From Dipteronia dyeriana (lineage: Eukaryota > Streptophyta > Magnoliopsida > Sapindales > Sapindaceae), in the NCBI GenBank assembly GCA_032871835.1, contig CM065299.1, positions 40,994,706 to 41,058,705 of the forward strand: DNA of 64,000 nucleotides, read 5' to 3'. This document shows, one piece after another, positions 43,693 to 55,500 of the stretch. A model generated the notes under the pieces. That model made no database searches. It saw only the letters and a list, made by a program, of their open reading frames with translations, and was not told the DNA's origin. The position numbers and the translations under genes are program-made. Within the stretch, counting starts at the first letter, position 1. Every line of letters starts with the position of its first letter.

Positions 43693-44698
43693 AATGTTTT
43701 TTTTACACTAAAAAAAATTATATAAGTAAATAATCATGATATAGCACTTTCAAAAACTTATCTTGAATTAAATAAAATAATTCAATCGTAAAATTCAACG
43801 GTGATCCAACACCCATAAATTTCACGCCTTCTTTGGGTACTAGGTCCCACTTAATTGTTAACGAAACAAATAACGTTTTCAATTTTAACCTTGTAATTTT
43901 ATTAACAAGAACTCTTGGGAGGATATTAATAAAATCACATTGAGTTTGTCACCAAGTTGTCGACCTTCAATATATTCCCTCATGTATATCCCTCCTTTGG
44001 GAGTAGATATCATTCGGGTCAATTGCCTAGTCTATCCTTGTAACCCCTTGAGGGGTTATTACATGAAACATAAACCTCAACTAAACTTGGAGGCCGTAGG
44101 TGTTCTGAAACACCTTCTCCCACTCAATGGTTTAAGGCATGTGATCGAATTCCATAGAATGATTTACCAAGTTATCTAGATGCCAACTAGATACCTAACC
44201 CATTCAATGCATGTTCATACCAAAAGATATATATGAGTGAGTTATGACTTGTTATCAAATAGTGACAAACATTGCAATATTTACGAAAAAGTAAATAGTC
44301 ACAATTTTGGTCCGTCCTAGAAAAACAAGTAAATTACATTTGTTTGGAATACAAAAACTCCTTTCTTTGCAAACAAGTCTTCATGCGGCCTTCATCCTTA
44401 CTTGAATATATTACAATAGAATTTTTTTTATTGCAACAATAAAATAAAATTAAAAAATTAGCAACTACCAAGAAGGAAATTATGGCGATGATAGGGTAAC
44501 CTTCTTGTTACAATCCAAAAAAAAATACAATGAAATCCTAGGACAAAAATTGAGAAATAACATATCACATTATAATATATATATATGTGTGTGTGTGAAT
44601 ACCTAAAGTGTCATCTCTTTCTAAAACATGCATATTTACAATAAAAAGAAATAAATTCACGTATATATATACATCAATTAATTAAGGGTACAACATGT
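43693..44698 (-). other. untranslated leader of element III
   Basis: About 1.0 kb corresponding to 18621-19872 of element II, with shared sequence around 43740-44330. It lacks the GC-rich block seen in element II. There is a GT microsatellite near 44585-44599. It has no coding content. Confidence 0.7.
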
Positions 44699-44709
44699 CT
44701 CTGATACCA
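44699..44709 (-). other. primer-binding site of element III
   Basis: On the - strand this reads TGGTATCAGAG, two bases from the LTR end at 44712. Confidence 0.88.
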
Positions 44710-44711
44710 AT

Positions 44712-46453
44712 TGTATGGAAAAATCAAATCAAAAGCGACGAAAGCGGAAAAAAGGGTTTGAGTATATTTTAAAATTTACCCTTTAAAAGAAAGAACCTTA
44801 ACCCTTGATTGATTAATTAACATATAATAAAAGTATTGTACCTTTTTCTCGTGACGATTGAAGTTACGCCGAATTAAATCTGCAAGATCTTCCAATCCAA
44901 TCACGAACATGAATCACGTAGGAGTGTGGGCTCCCTTTCTTTGAATTGTATACCTGAGGATGGAAACAAACAAAAAAAAATTATTTTGTTAGTCAAAACA
45001 ATCCTCCAAGAGAAAACCTACGAACGTTTGGTCACTTGTGAATTACCAATCTATTTGATTGAAACTCGCAGGAACCAGATTCGATTTTTGTACGCATCCT
45101 TTTTGATGTAAAGGATACTAGTGCATTATCAAAAACAAAAATATTCCCCTTTTCTCTTTTACTTGGCCGAATTCTACACACTATATCTATGAGTTGGCCG
45201 AATTTTGTCTAGAGCAAAAGCATTTTTTTTCTCTATCAAAATTCTATGTTGGCCAAAATTTCTCTTAGAAAAACTAGTTTGGCCGAAATCTCTCTTCCTT
45301 AGATTAGGGCTTGGCCGAAATTTACATGCCATATATATAGGAGACCAAATCATCTCTTAAAGAGGATTTACTTGGTGGGCAAGAATCCTCTCACCAGGAG
45401 GATTTACTTGGTGGCCAGGAATCCTCACTCAAAGAAGATTTATTTTCCACACCAAGAGTCATTATTCAACTCAATAGTGTATTTATTCAATAACCAATTA
45501 TTGAATATAAATTAAATTGTGACTATATCAAAACTTTCTAATTTGAGCAATTGTCAGTTAGAGTTTTGATAGAAATCTAATACTTCATAATTTGACTAGA
45601 TAAAGAAATTCCTTTTTTTTATCTATTTATCAAATATAGTATTTGATATTTATATACCAACAATAGTATGACAATAGGAAACCCTTTCCTACAAGGAAAA
45701 AGATTTTGACTTTTAAATAAATAAATAAATAATTAACAAATTAATTAATTTCCATTTAATTAAGTAATAAAATAAAAAAATATAATAGGCTATTATATTT
45801 AGCCTTGCTTCCCAAGTCCATAAATGGGCATATATATTGTTTTTTCCAATTTTATTAAATTCGTTGGACCTCAATTAAAGGTCCACATGTGAACTAGACT
45901 CAATCTCACTAAAAGAAACAATTACACATGCCTTAATACAATTCTAGATGGACCCATAAATTGGTCCGAAGAATATATCAATTGATCCATGCAAGTTCGT
46001 GTGAATTGAAGATCATGGAGGGCTATCTAAATTTAAGTCCAATAGACATAACCTAATCACAATCTATAAATGATTCACTTAGGTCCGATCTATTAATTTT
46101 AGTTCGTTCCACTGAAAAACTAAAATTGAACTCTTAAATAAAGATAAAATAAGTTAATATTCCTCATTCGTACACTAGACAATCTTGAGAGAGATAATGT
46201 ATCCTCAAGAAGAATACAAGTAATCGCCAAGAGCTCACAGACCGCTTATAGCTCTCCTAGTTACCATATTTACTCATATGACCACATTTTGAACTTGGAT
46301 ATTTTGACATGTTCAGAAGCCATATTCCAATAGACACTATTGAAAACTTAAAGTTATGATTTAATATCTGATACCTCAAAACATCCATCTAATGGTATTC
46401 TACTCTCATTTAATAAATGGAGCCACGAGGTCCATATCTATGAATGAAGCCCT
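44712..46453 (-). repeat. 5' LTR of element III, proximal part
   Basis: It matches 37218-38952 in order and orientation. It breaks at 46453 after GAAGCCCT, exactly where element IV starts. The matching sequence resumes at 57665 with GTCCTCTATCG. Confidence 0.88.
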
Positions 46454-48343
46454 TGTTGGGATTATGCTCGATAGCAAGAGTATAATAATGAATTTGACAA
46501 TATTTTCATAGTAATAAAAGTGATTTCTAGTTTAACAAATATTATAGTATTTATAGTTTAACTATTATAATTGTCAAAAGTAAATAATCATAAGGTCAAA
46601 AAACTGTGAGAAAAGAAAAATTGTTCCTACATCTAGATATGTATGAGGTAGACACAATTCTTTAGTTAGTCTTGAATAATATTCACAACTTAAGATAAAA
46701 GGTTAGGCGCCTATATCATGTCAAAGTTGCAGATTCTTTTGCTAGCATATGAGTGGGATCAAATGTGTTATAATGAGTCTAAAATCATCAAAGTGTAGTG
46801 TCTTTGGAAAAAAGAATCTAGTGCACTGGGTGCATTGAATAGGATCACGATGAAATACTTTATCTAGAACCGATCAATGGATAAAAGTTTTCTTTTGAAG
46901 ACAATCGAAGAGTCTATTTCAATCCTGAGATAAATGATGGAATTATGGTTGCAATTGTTATCATTTGAGCTATCAATGAGTATGATTATATAGCATAGTC
47001 TATCCTCGATAGTTTGGTGGTATTCATTTGTTTATCGATAGAGGATTTCATTTATAGATATGGACATCGTGGCTCCATTTATTAAATGAGAGTAAAATAT
47101 CATCATATGGATGTTATGAGTTATTGGATATTAAATCTTAATGTTAAGTTTTCAATAGTGTCTATTAAAGCATGGCTTCTGGCCAAGTCAAAATATGCAA
47201 GTTCAAAATGTGATCATATGAGTAAACATGGTAACTTGGCGAGCTATAGGCGGTTTATGAGCTCCTGGAGATTACTGATATTCCTCACGAGGATACACTT
47301 TCTCCAATAAGGTTGTCCAGAGTGTGAGTAAGAAATAATAACTTATTCTATCATTATTTAAGAGTGCAATTTTAGTTCTTTAGTGGAATGAACTAAAATT
47401 AATAGATTGGACCTAAGTGAATCATTTGTTGATTGTGATTGGGTTGTGTCTATTGAAGCTTAAATTTAGATAGCCCGCCAAGATCACAATCCACACGAAC
47501 TTGCATGGATCACTTGATATATTCTACCGGACCAATTTAGAGGTCCATCTAGAATTGTATTGAGGCACTTGTTTCTTTTGTAAGAATTGGTCTAGTTCAC
47601 ATGTTGACTTTTTATTAAGGTCAAATGGATTTAATAAAATAAAATAAATAATATATTGGCCTATGCATATGAGTTGGGCGGCAAAGCTATATAGTCTAGC
47701 TTAATTAAATTATTTTTATTTTATTATTTAATTAAATGGAAATTAATTAATTTGGTAATTAATTAATTTTTTAATTAAAAGTCAAAATCTTTTTCCTAGT
47801 AGAAGTTTGTCTCCTAATATTATACTATTGTTGGTAGCATAATTAATATTAAAGAGTATATTTGATATATAGATAAATAAAATGAATTATTTATCTAGTC
47901 AAATTAGGAAACTTTAATATGGTTACAAATACACTATTGAGTTGGAATAGGAGTCTTGGTGTAGGAAAGAATTCTTCATGGAAAAGAATTCTTTGTCACC
48001 AAGTAAATCTACCTAAGGGTAGAATTCTTTTTTGAAAAGGATTCTTAACCACAAAGTAAATCCACCTAAGGAAAGAATTCTTAACAACCAAGTAAATCCT
48101 TCTTAGGAAAGGATTTGTATGCCTATTTATACTAACTCTAAATTTTGGCCCAAAGAGGATTTTGAAGCTCAAAATTTCGTGCAAGCCGAATAGAATTTAG
48201 AGAGAGGAAAATTTTGGCCATTAGATAATTCTAAGAAGAAAAATTCGGCTAAGCTCTAATTTTTCTAAAAGAGTTTTCGACCATCTTAGAATTTTGATTA
48301 TAGAGAATTTGGTTCTTGCTCTATATAAATTCATCCAACTCTA
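46454..48343 (+). repeat. 5' LTR of element IV, 3' end deleted
   Basis: It follows the family LTR to AATTCATCCAACTCTA and then joins, at about 48343, sequence that in element II lies only some 40 bases before the gag ATG. The LTR end, primer site and more than 1 kb of leader are lost, so the element cannot start reverse transcription. ACCAAGTAAATC repeats lie at about 47995-48095. Confidence 0.88.
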
Positions 48344-48387
48344 TCGTGATTATTTACTTATATAATTTTTGTTATAAAAACGAAATC

Positions 48388-49140
48388 ATGACCCCATCTC
48401 TAATCAACATCTTAAAAGATAATACTTTAACTGATGATAATTATGTCACATGGAAAAGGAAAATTTGGTATTGCAAGCTGAAAAACATAAATTCATTATG
48501 TCTATTCCTTAACCACCATACTAATGACTCTACTCATGAGCAAAGAAATGAGTATCAACAGTAGGAGTCTTCTGATGAGATGGTTAAATGTTACATTATG
48601 GCCACCATCACCTATGTGTTGCAACAACAACATGAAGGAATGGAGACTGTTGCCGATATAAATGATGTCTCTAGAGGAGATGTTTGCTATGAGGTCTAGG
48701 ATGACTAAGAGAGAGGCAGTGACTGCTTTTATGAATCTTAGGATGAAACCTGGATAGGGTGTGAAAGGTAACAAGATGAAAGTCATAGCACATCTCAACA
48801 TTGCTGAACTAAATGGTGCTGAGATAGATGGTGAGACCAAAATTGACATGATTGCCAACTCACTATCGGATTCCTTTGATCAATTCAAGTTGGACTACAC
48901 CTTGAATAGTAAGGAATACACCTTGCAAGACCTAATGCAAGATGTTCGAAGCGGGGAAAAAAATCCTTGTAAAAGGCAAGGGTCAAGAGATTTATATACT
49001 TGGTAAGTTGCTACTGTGAAAGACCAGTAAGAAGGTCAAGAGACAACATAAGAAAAAAAAACTTGGGCCTTATTAGAAGGAGACCAAGAAAGTAACCAAG
49101 ATCAAAAGGAAGTATTTCCTTTGTGATGAAAAGAGTCAAA
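48388..49140 (+). pseudogene. copia gag of element IV, degenerate
   Basis: The ATG at 48388 opens TPSLINILKDNTLTDDNYVT. Later pieces lie in other frames: MATITYVLQQQHEGMETVAD-like (about 48598-48655), HLNIAELNGAEIDGETKIDM (about 48790-48850) and LSDSFDQFKLDYTLNSKEYT (about 48860-48920). The half zinc knuckle near 49110-49140 is followed by the same protease-less join as in element II. Confidence 0.85.
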
Positions 49141-52100
49141 GGAATAGACTGAATAAGAATGAATTCAACTTGTATTTAAGCAATCGAGTGTTGGTGTCTA
49201 CTAGTGTAGTGTGAGATATTAGATTCAATTTAGATTCTTATAGGCATTTAGTTTTAATAAACGTTATTATGTACCACAATTCAAGAGGAATTTAATTTTG
49301 GCCTCTTGTCTAAATAAATTTGGATATTAAGTTACTTTTAATAAAGGTTTTATTATTAGTAAGAATAACAAATTTGTTTGTAAAGGTACATTGGAAAACG
49401 GTTTACTCTACTTGCCTAGAAATATCTCTCACTTGTTAGACACGGAATCAACGGAACCTAATCATAAAATAATAAAATTATCAAAAGATGAAACCTACCT
49501 ATGGCATTTGCGCCTAGGTCATATTAACCTTAATAGGATTAAAAGATTGGTAAGTGACGGACCTTTAAGTGACTTAAAGGTCGATGATCTACTAACTTGT
49601 GAATCTTGTTTGGAAGGTAAAATGACAAAAAGGTCGTTTACAACCAAAGGCACAAGAGTCATCAAATGTTTAAGATTGATATACATTGATGTGTGTGTGG
49701 ACCTATGAGCATTCAAGCTAGAGGTGGATGTGAGTACTTCATAACTTTCACGGATGATCATCCAAGATTTGGCTATGTGTATCTCATGAGACATAAGTCG
49801 GATGTTTTTCACATGTTCAAAGTATTTAAAGCTGAAGTTGAAAATCAGCATTAAGAAACGCATAAAAATCTTGAGGTATGATCGTGGTGTAGAATATCTA
49901 TCTGGTGAGTTTCAGCAATATCTTATTGATAATGAGATAATTTCTCAGATTTCTGCACCAAACACACTTCAACAAAATGGGGTGGCAGAAAATAGAAATA
50001 TAACTCTTTTGGACATGGTTAGGTCTATGTTGAGTTATTCAACGCTTCCTAATTCTTTTTGGGGATGTGCTTTACAAACCGTAATGTACATTCTAAACGA
50101 TGTACCATCTAAGTCGGTTCCTAAAACACCGCATGAGTTATGGACCGGGCAAAAGCCTAGTTTACAACACTTAATGATATTATATTAATTATATTTAGTG
50201 TAATAAAAGTGAGTAAGTAATTATCTAAAATAATAAAGAGAAAATAATTTTATTAAAGAAAGTTTGAAAAGTATTCATATTTTATTATTTGGAGATTGGA
50301 AAATGGAGAACGATTGGAGTTGTAAATTTATATTCCTGGAATATTCCATTTTCAATCTTCAAAATGGAGAAAGTTTTAGAGAATGATTGGAGATGGTCTA
50401 AGGACCCATCTTATAAGAATGTTTTGTTTACAGTTTTTTGAAAAAAAAAAAAGAAAAAAAAAACAATATTGTTTTTTTCACTTTAAAAATCCAAAAACGC
50501 ATCTAATAGCATGTACTAAAAGTTATATTTTAAAAATAAAAACAAAAAAAAAAACCTGATAGATTATCTAAAAACTATTAAAATTTGAAATTTCAATTTA
50601 TATATTTTTAATATTATAACAATTATAAATTGATTGAATAAATAATTAACCAGTTTTATATTTATATTGTAATTTATAAATTAAACAAAAGTGTGACTTA
50701 AAAAAATATATAAAAAATTCAATTAATTAAAGATAAACTTAAAAGGAAAGACAGAAAAGATGGAGTCCCGTTCAGAAACATGCATATTTGTAGGGTATCC
50801 AAAAGGAACAAAAGGATATTATTTCTATAGTCCGTCAGATCTTAAAGTATTTGTTTCGACAATTCTAAATTTCTGAAAGAGGACTATATGAATAATTTTA
50901 TGCCTAAAAGTAGAATTGTCCTGAATGAGCTTTCAGGAGATACAATTCCACAAGAGGTTTCACAACCATGCCCAATTGTATGTTTTGTACAAACACAAGA
51001 TCAACAATCTACCATACCTCGTCGTAATGAGAGGGTTAAAAGACAACGCGAGAGATACATCGGTCTAAGAGAATATATAGAGAATCTCCCGGACGATGAT
51101 GATCCCTATATGTACAAGGAAGCAATGGAATATGTTGATTGTCGCCATTGGCAAAAGGCAATGTAATCCAAAATTGAGTCTATGTTCAAAAACAAGGTCT
51201 GGTCTCTTGTAGGCCTACCTAAAGGGATAAAACCCTTTAGGTGCAAGTGGGTATAAAAGAGGAAAAGATGAATGGATGGAAAGGTGGAAACCTTTAAAGC
51301 TACATTAGTAGCTAAAGGTTATACACAGAAGGAAGGTATCGATTATGAAGAAATCTTCTCTCATGTGGCAATGCTTAAATCCATTAGGATACTCTTATCC
51401 ATCGCGGCATCTCTAGACCTAGAGATTTGGCAAATGGACGTCATGACAGCTTTTTTTAATGGAAGTCTTGACGAAAGCATCTATATGATGCAACCAATAG
51501 AATTCATTGAAAAAGGCCAAGAGGAAAGGGTATGAAAGTTGCTAAGATACACATATGGATTGAAGAAAGCATCCTAATCCTGGAACATAAGGTTCGATCA
51601 AGCCATGAAAAGTTTTGGATTTATTCAAAACCTCGATGAACCTTGTGTATATAAAAGGATTAAAGGCAACAAGTTGGTTTTTCTAGTTCTTTACGTTGAT
51701 GATATACTACTCATCGGAAATGATGTAAGTGTATTGACATCAATAAAAGAATGGTTAGCAAAACAATTTGATATGAAGGACTTAAGAGAAGCAAGTTATA
51801 TTCCTGGTATCCAAGTCATAAGTGATAGAAAGAATAAAACGATTGTATTATCCCAAGCTTCATACATAGATAAAATCTTGTCTATGTTTTCTATGCAAGA
51901 TTCCAAGAATGGTATGTTACCTTTCAGACATGGAATCAAACTTTCTAAGGAAGAAGTTTCTAAGAATGAGCATGTATAGCAATTCATGAGTAGAGTTCCA
52001 TATGCTTCAGCAGTTAGAAGTCTCATGTATGCAATGCTCTGTATTATACCAGATATTTGTTTTGTTGTTGGCATAGTTAGCATGTTTCAATCGAAACATG

Positions 52101-52677
52101 GTCCTGATCACTGGACGGCAGTCAAGCATATTTTCAAATATCTTAGGATAATGAGAGATTATATGCTTGTATACTCTATAGGGGATTTAATTCCCGTTGG
52201 GTATACAAATTCTGATTTTCAGTCAGATTCTGACTCCAGGAGATCAATATAAGGATCTGTGTTTACTATTGGAGGAGGGGCAGTCATATGGAGGAGTATC
52301 AAGCAATCTTGTATTGCTGATTCCACAATGGAAGCCGAGTATGTTGTCGTATGCGAGGCGACTAAAGAGGTTGTCTGGCTCCGCTAAATATTGATTGACT
52401 TAGAAGTGGTTCCTGATGCAAATAAGCAAATCACTATCTACTATGACAATAGTGGAGCAGTGGCTAATTCGAGAGAACCAAGAAGTCATAAGAGAGGGAA
52501 ACACATTGAAAGAAAGTATCACTTTATGAGGGAAATTATGCATAGGGTGACATGACAATTACCAAGATCGCGTCAATAGATAATCTAGTGGATCCCTTTA
52601 CAAAGGGTCTTCCATAAAATTGTTTTGATAGGCATCTAGAGAACACGAGGAGGAGAGATATGACACATTTGCTATAG
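49141..52677 (+). pseudogene. copia pol of element IV, degenerate
   Basis: It begins RLNKNEFNLYL with no protease site. Integrase: WHLRLGHINLNRI and CESCLEGK (49499-49620), then [15 protein letters not shown] (about 49878-49925) and [14 protein letters not shown]. The integrase/RT linker is broken by a 560-base insert at 50181. RT: KVETFKATLVAKGY (51285), MDVMTAFFNGSLDES, and an intact YVDD at 51692-51703 (YVDDILLIGND). RNase H reaches the stop at 52675-52677. Stops at 51166, 51535, 51979, 52252 and others disable it. Confidence 0.92.
50181..50740. other. 560-bp AT-rich insert in element IV integrase/RT linker
   Basis: In element II the sequence runs CACTTAAGGATATTTGGATG through to AAAGGAAAGACAG. 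Here the same two sides are separated by 560 bases, and about 22 target bases are missing. Within it, ATGGAGAACGATTGGAG and AGAGAATGATTGGAGATGG are similar pieces, and GATTGGAGATGGTCTAAGGA resembles the end sequence of common plant MITEs. I see no clean terminal repeats or target duplication. It may be filler from an AT-rich MITE-containing locus. Confidence 0.65.
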
Positions 52678-52680
52678 AGC

Positions 52681-52691
52681 AAGTGGGAGAT
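52681..52691 (+). other. polypurine tract of element IV
   Basis: AAGTGGGAGAT directly precedes the TG of the 3' LTR. Confidence 0.88.
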
Positions 52692-54253
52692 TGTTGGGAT
52701 TATGCTCGATAGCAAGAGTATAATAATGTGTTTGACAATATTTTCATTGTAATAAAAGTGATTTCTAGTTCAACAAATATTATAGCATTTATAGTTTAGT
52801 TATTATAATTGTCAAAAGTAAATAACCATAAGGGCAAGAGACTGTGAGAAAAGAAGAATTGTTCATACATCTAGATAAGTATGTGGTAGACACAATTCTT
52901 TAGTTAGTCTTGAATAATATTCACAACTTAAGATAAAAGATTGGGCGCATTTATCTTGTCAAAATTATGGATTCTTTTGCTAGCATTTGAGTAGGATCAA
53001 ATGTGTTATGATTAGTCTAAAATCATCAAAGTGTGGTGTCTTTGAGCAAAAAAATCTAGTGCACTGGGTGCATTAAATAGGATCACAATGAAATACTTTA
53101 TCTAGAACAATCAATGGATAAAATTTTTTGTTTGGAAACAATCAGAGATTCTATCTCAATCCTGAGATAAATGATGGACTTATGGTTGTAAGTGTTATCA
53201 TTTGAGCTATCAATGAGTATAATTATATAGCATAGTCTATCCTCGATAGTTTGGTGGTATTCATTTGTTAATCGATAGAGGACTTCATTTATAGATATGG
53301 ACATCATGGATCCATTTATTAAATAAGGTAGAATATCATCATATGTGTTAGGTTTTAGTCTGTGTTGTCATTAATTCCATATCAAAACGATGTTTAATTG
53401 TAATGATTTTGTTGTTTAGATTCATAAAGATTCAAGCTTCAAGGAAGAAGAAACAACAAGTCAAAGCAAGTTGTAAGTCTTTAAGAGGAAGGATGCAATA
53501 TGGTTCTACAAAGGTATACTAAGAGCTTATCTTTCTCTTACAAGGCTTAGGCACACACACACATATCATACATTTGTGTCCCTACATCATTGTGCACCAT
53601 TATAGGAACACATATACAATTCATTCATATGTGTCCCTGCATCATTGTGCACCATGTATAACACATTCACACACTTGAAGATGAATGCTCATGCATTGGT
53701 TTGGAAATAACATATTTTGGAATATGCATGATTGGAAACTATCTCTATGTAGTTTGCATTCGAGTGTGAATTGTGTTTGTGTGTGTATATGTTTTGTATA
53801 ACATGGAAATTGAACTTGGATTTAGTCTTAAATCATTTTTAATTGAGTTCCGGTCATTTCGGTTACTCATACTATTGATTTCAAGTTCTAAGTCAAAAGA
53901 TACTACACTTTCAACTCATGTTTCATACATTGTCTTTGTTTTCGTATATCGAGTCGAATTATTATTTTTTGGGTTGAGTATCTTATATGTCTATGTCCAT
54001 GTGAGAGTTACGGTTTGTAATCTGCAAACGGGTTCAAATTTTGAGTTCGGAGGCCGGAGAACCGTCGAAGAACGCGAAGGAAGGTCGAATGAGAAAGAAG
54101 CAAGCATATACTTCTTTCCCGAGATGGCGCGTGGCCATCACAGGCAGAAGGATTGCTGCCCCGAGATGCCCACGTGCCATCTTGGGAAGCAAGCTTGCTT
54201 GGCTTCATTTTTCCCCTCTTGGTCATTTCACATTTCCAAGTCTCCCTTTCCTT

Positions 54254-54260
54254 TATAAAC
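54254..54260 (+). promoter_or_regulatory. TATA box of the SIRE-like LTR
   Basis: TATAAAC stands in CCTTTATAAACTCTTTCCC, followed by a pyrimidine-rich stretch as expected near a transcription start. It lies just downstream of the GC-rich block. Confidence 0.6.
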
Positions 54261-55189
54261 TCTTTCCCTCTCACATTTCATTCTAAGAAGAAATTCAAAT
54301 CAAGTGTGCAGAAATTTTCTCTCTAAATTTTCTCACCTTCCAAACACCATAACTTCTTCATTTTAACTCCGATTTTAGTGACTTGAAGTTGAGAGTGTTC
54401 ATCTCTTCATCCTCCATCTTTTATCTGCAGGTTTAAGTTAATTTTGCAGCTGTTTTTTGTGTCTAATCTTACAAAAACGGGACTGCACCTAAATCAACTA
54501 AGGTATTGATTTTCTCTCAAAGTTTTCTTTTAAAACTTGGAAATTGCCTTGGGTTTTCTTCCTCTACATATATTTGTATATTGTGAGTGTTTTGATTTGT
54601 GTTTTGAACACTTTCAAAGCTAGATTGAATTTCAATTGAAATCATGCATGTTGAGTTAGGTTTTGATTTTGCCTATGTTATCACATGTTTGGGATTGTAT
54701 TGTGCTAGCTTTGATTCTAGGACTATTTGATGATCTTTTATTGATTGATTTTGAGAAAAATAGTTCGTCACTTGTATTAGGCACTCTTGGCCAAAATTCT
54801 CACATAATACATGTGCTTATGTTCTTTTGAGCTATTCATGTGTTTTGATGAATCTATGACTAGGAATATGCTCTAGAACTTTAGCTTAAATCTTATTGAC
54901 TTTGTCATATGATTTTAGCATGTTTTTGGTTTGTGTGATTTAAACTTGATATTGTGATTTATTGAACATGTCTTGTGATTCAAGTTTAGATCTATGCATG
55001 TATCTAGGTTGTGATTAATATTGAACATATCTTACATAATCTAGATTGATTACACATGCATGATAAACTAGACTATATGTGATTTGTGCATTCATGCTCA
55101 TGTCTAGTATTTTCCATAGAATGTGTTGATCATAGCATTCTATGTTGCGTGCTTATTTTCATTTTGCATTCATGATCACCTAGATGCCT

Positions 55190-55500
55190 TATGAAAAGAA
55201 AGTCTTGACAATAGGTGTGGGACCTATGGTGTTGAGCAAGAAGTGTTGGCAAGAGGTGTGAAGCCTTGGATTGTCGAGCAAGGAAGTCTTGGCTAGAGTT
55301 GTGAAGCCTTGGATAGTCGAGCAAGAAGTCTTGCCTAGAGTTGGTAGAACTCAGATAGGTGAGCAAGGAAGTCTTGACTAGAGTCGTGAGGACTTAGTTA
55401 AGCAAGAAGTCTTACTTTGGGTCGTGAGGATCCGGATAAGGTGAGCAAGGAAGTCTTGACAAGAGGTGTGAAGCCTCGGACTGTTAAGCATAGGGTACCA
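55190..55500. repeat. GCAAGAAGTCTTGxCTAGAG repeats in the LTR
   Basis: At least six diverged units of about 40 bases with the core GAGCAAG(G)AAGTCTTG(A/G)CTAGAG and a following GT(C/T)GTGA. Related units occur in the other SIRE-like LTRs (about 36500-36680 and, reversed, 27560-27740). This appears to be a family feature of the transcribed part of the LTR. Confidence 0.65.

Larger units (their letters stand above)
37218..46453 (-). mobile_element. Ty1/copia element III (5' LTR split by element IV)
   Basis: It belongs to the same family as II, in the opposite orientation. The 3' LTR is at 37218-39532, pol remnants at 39547-42990, gag remnants at 43000-43690, a primer site at 44699-44709 and a 5' LTR from 44712. 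The 5' LTR is cut at 46453 by element IV and continues for only about 30 bases at 57665-57694 before the gypsy sequence. A hAT-like MITE sits in RT. It is older than IV and the MITE. Confidence 0.9.

Noticed and set aside
53773..54258. 161-codon open frame in the solo LTR
   Set aside because: It falls in the U3 GC-rich block of a solo LTR. It has no recognisable domain, and three overlapping frames are open there, as expected from composition.
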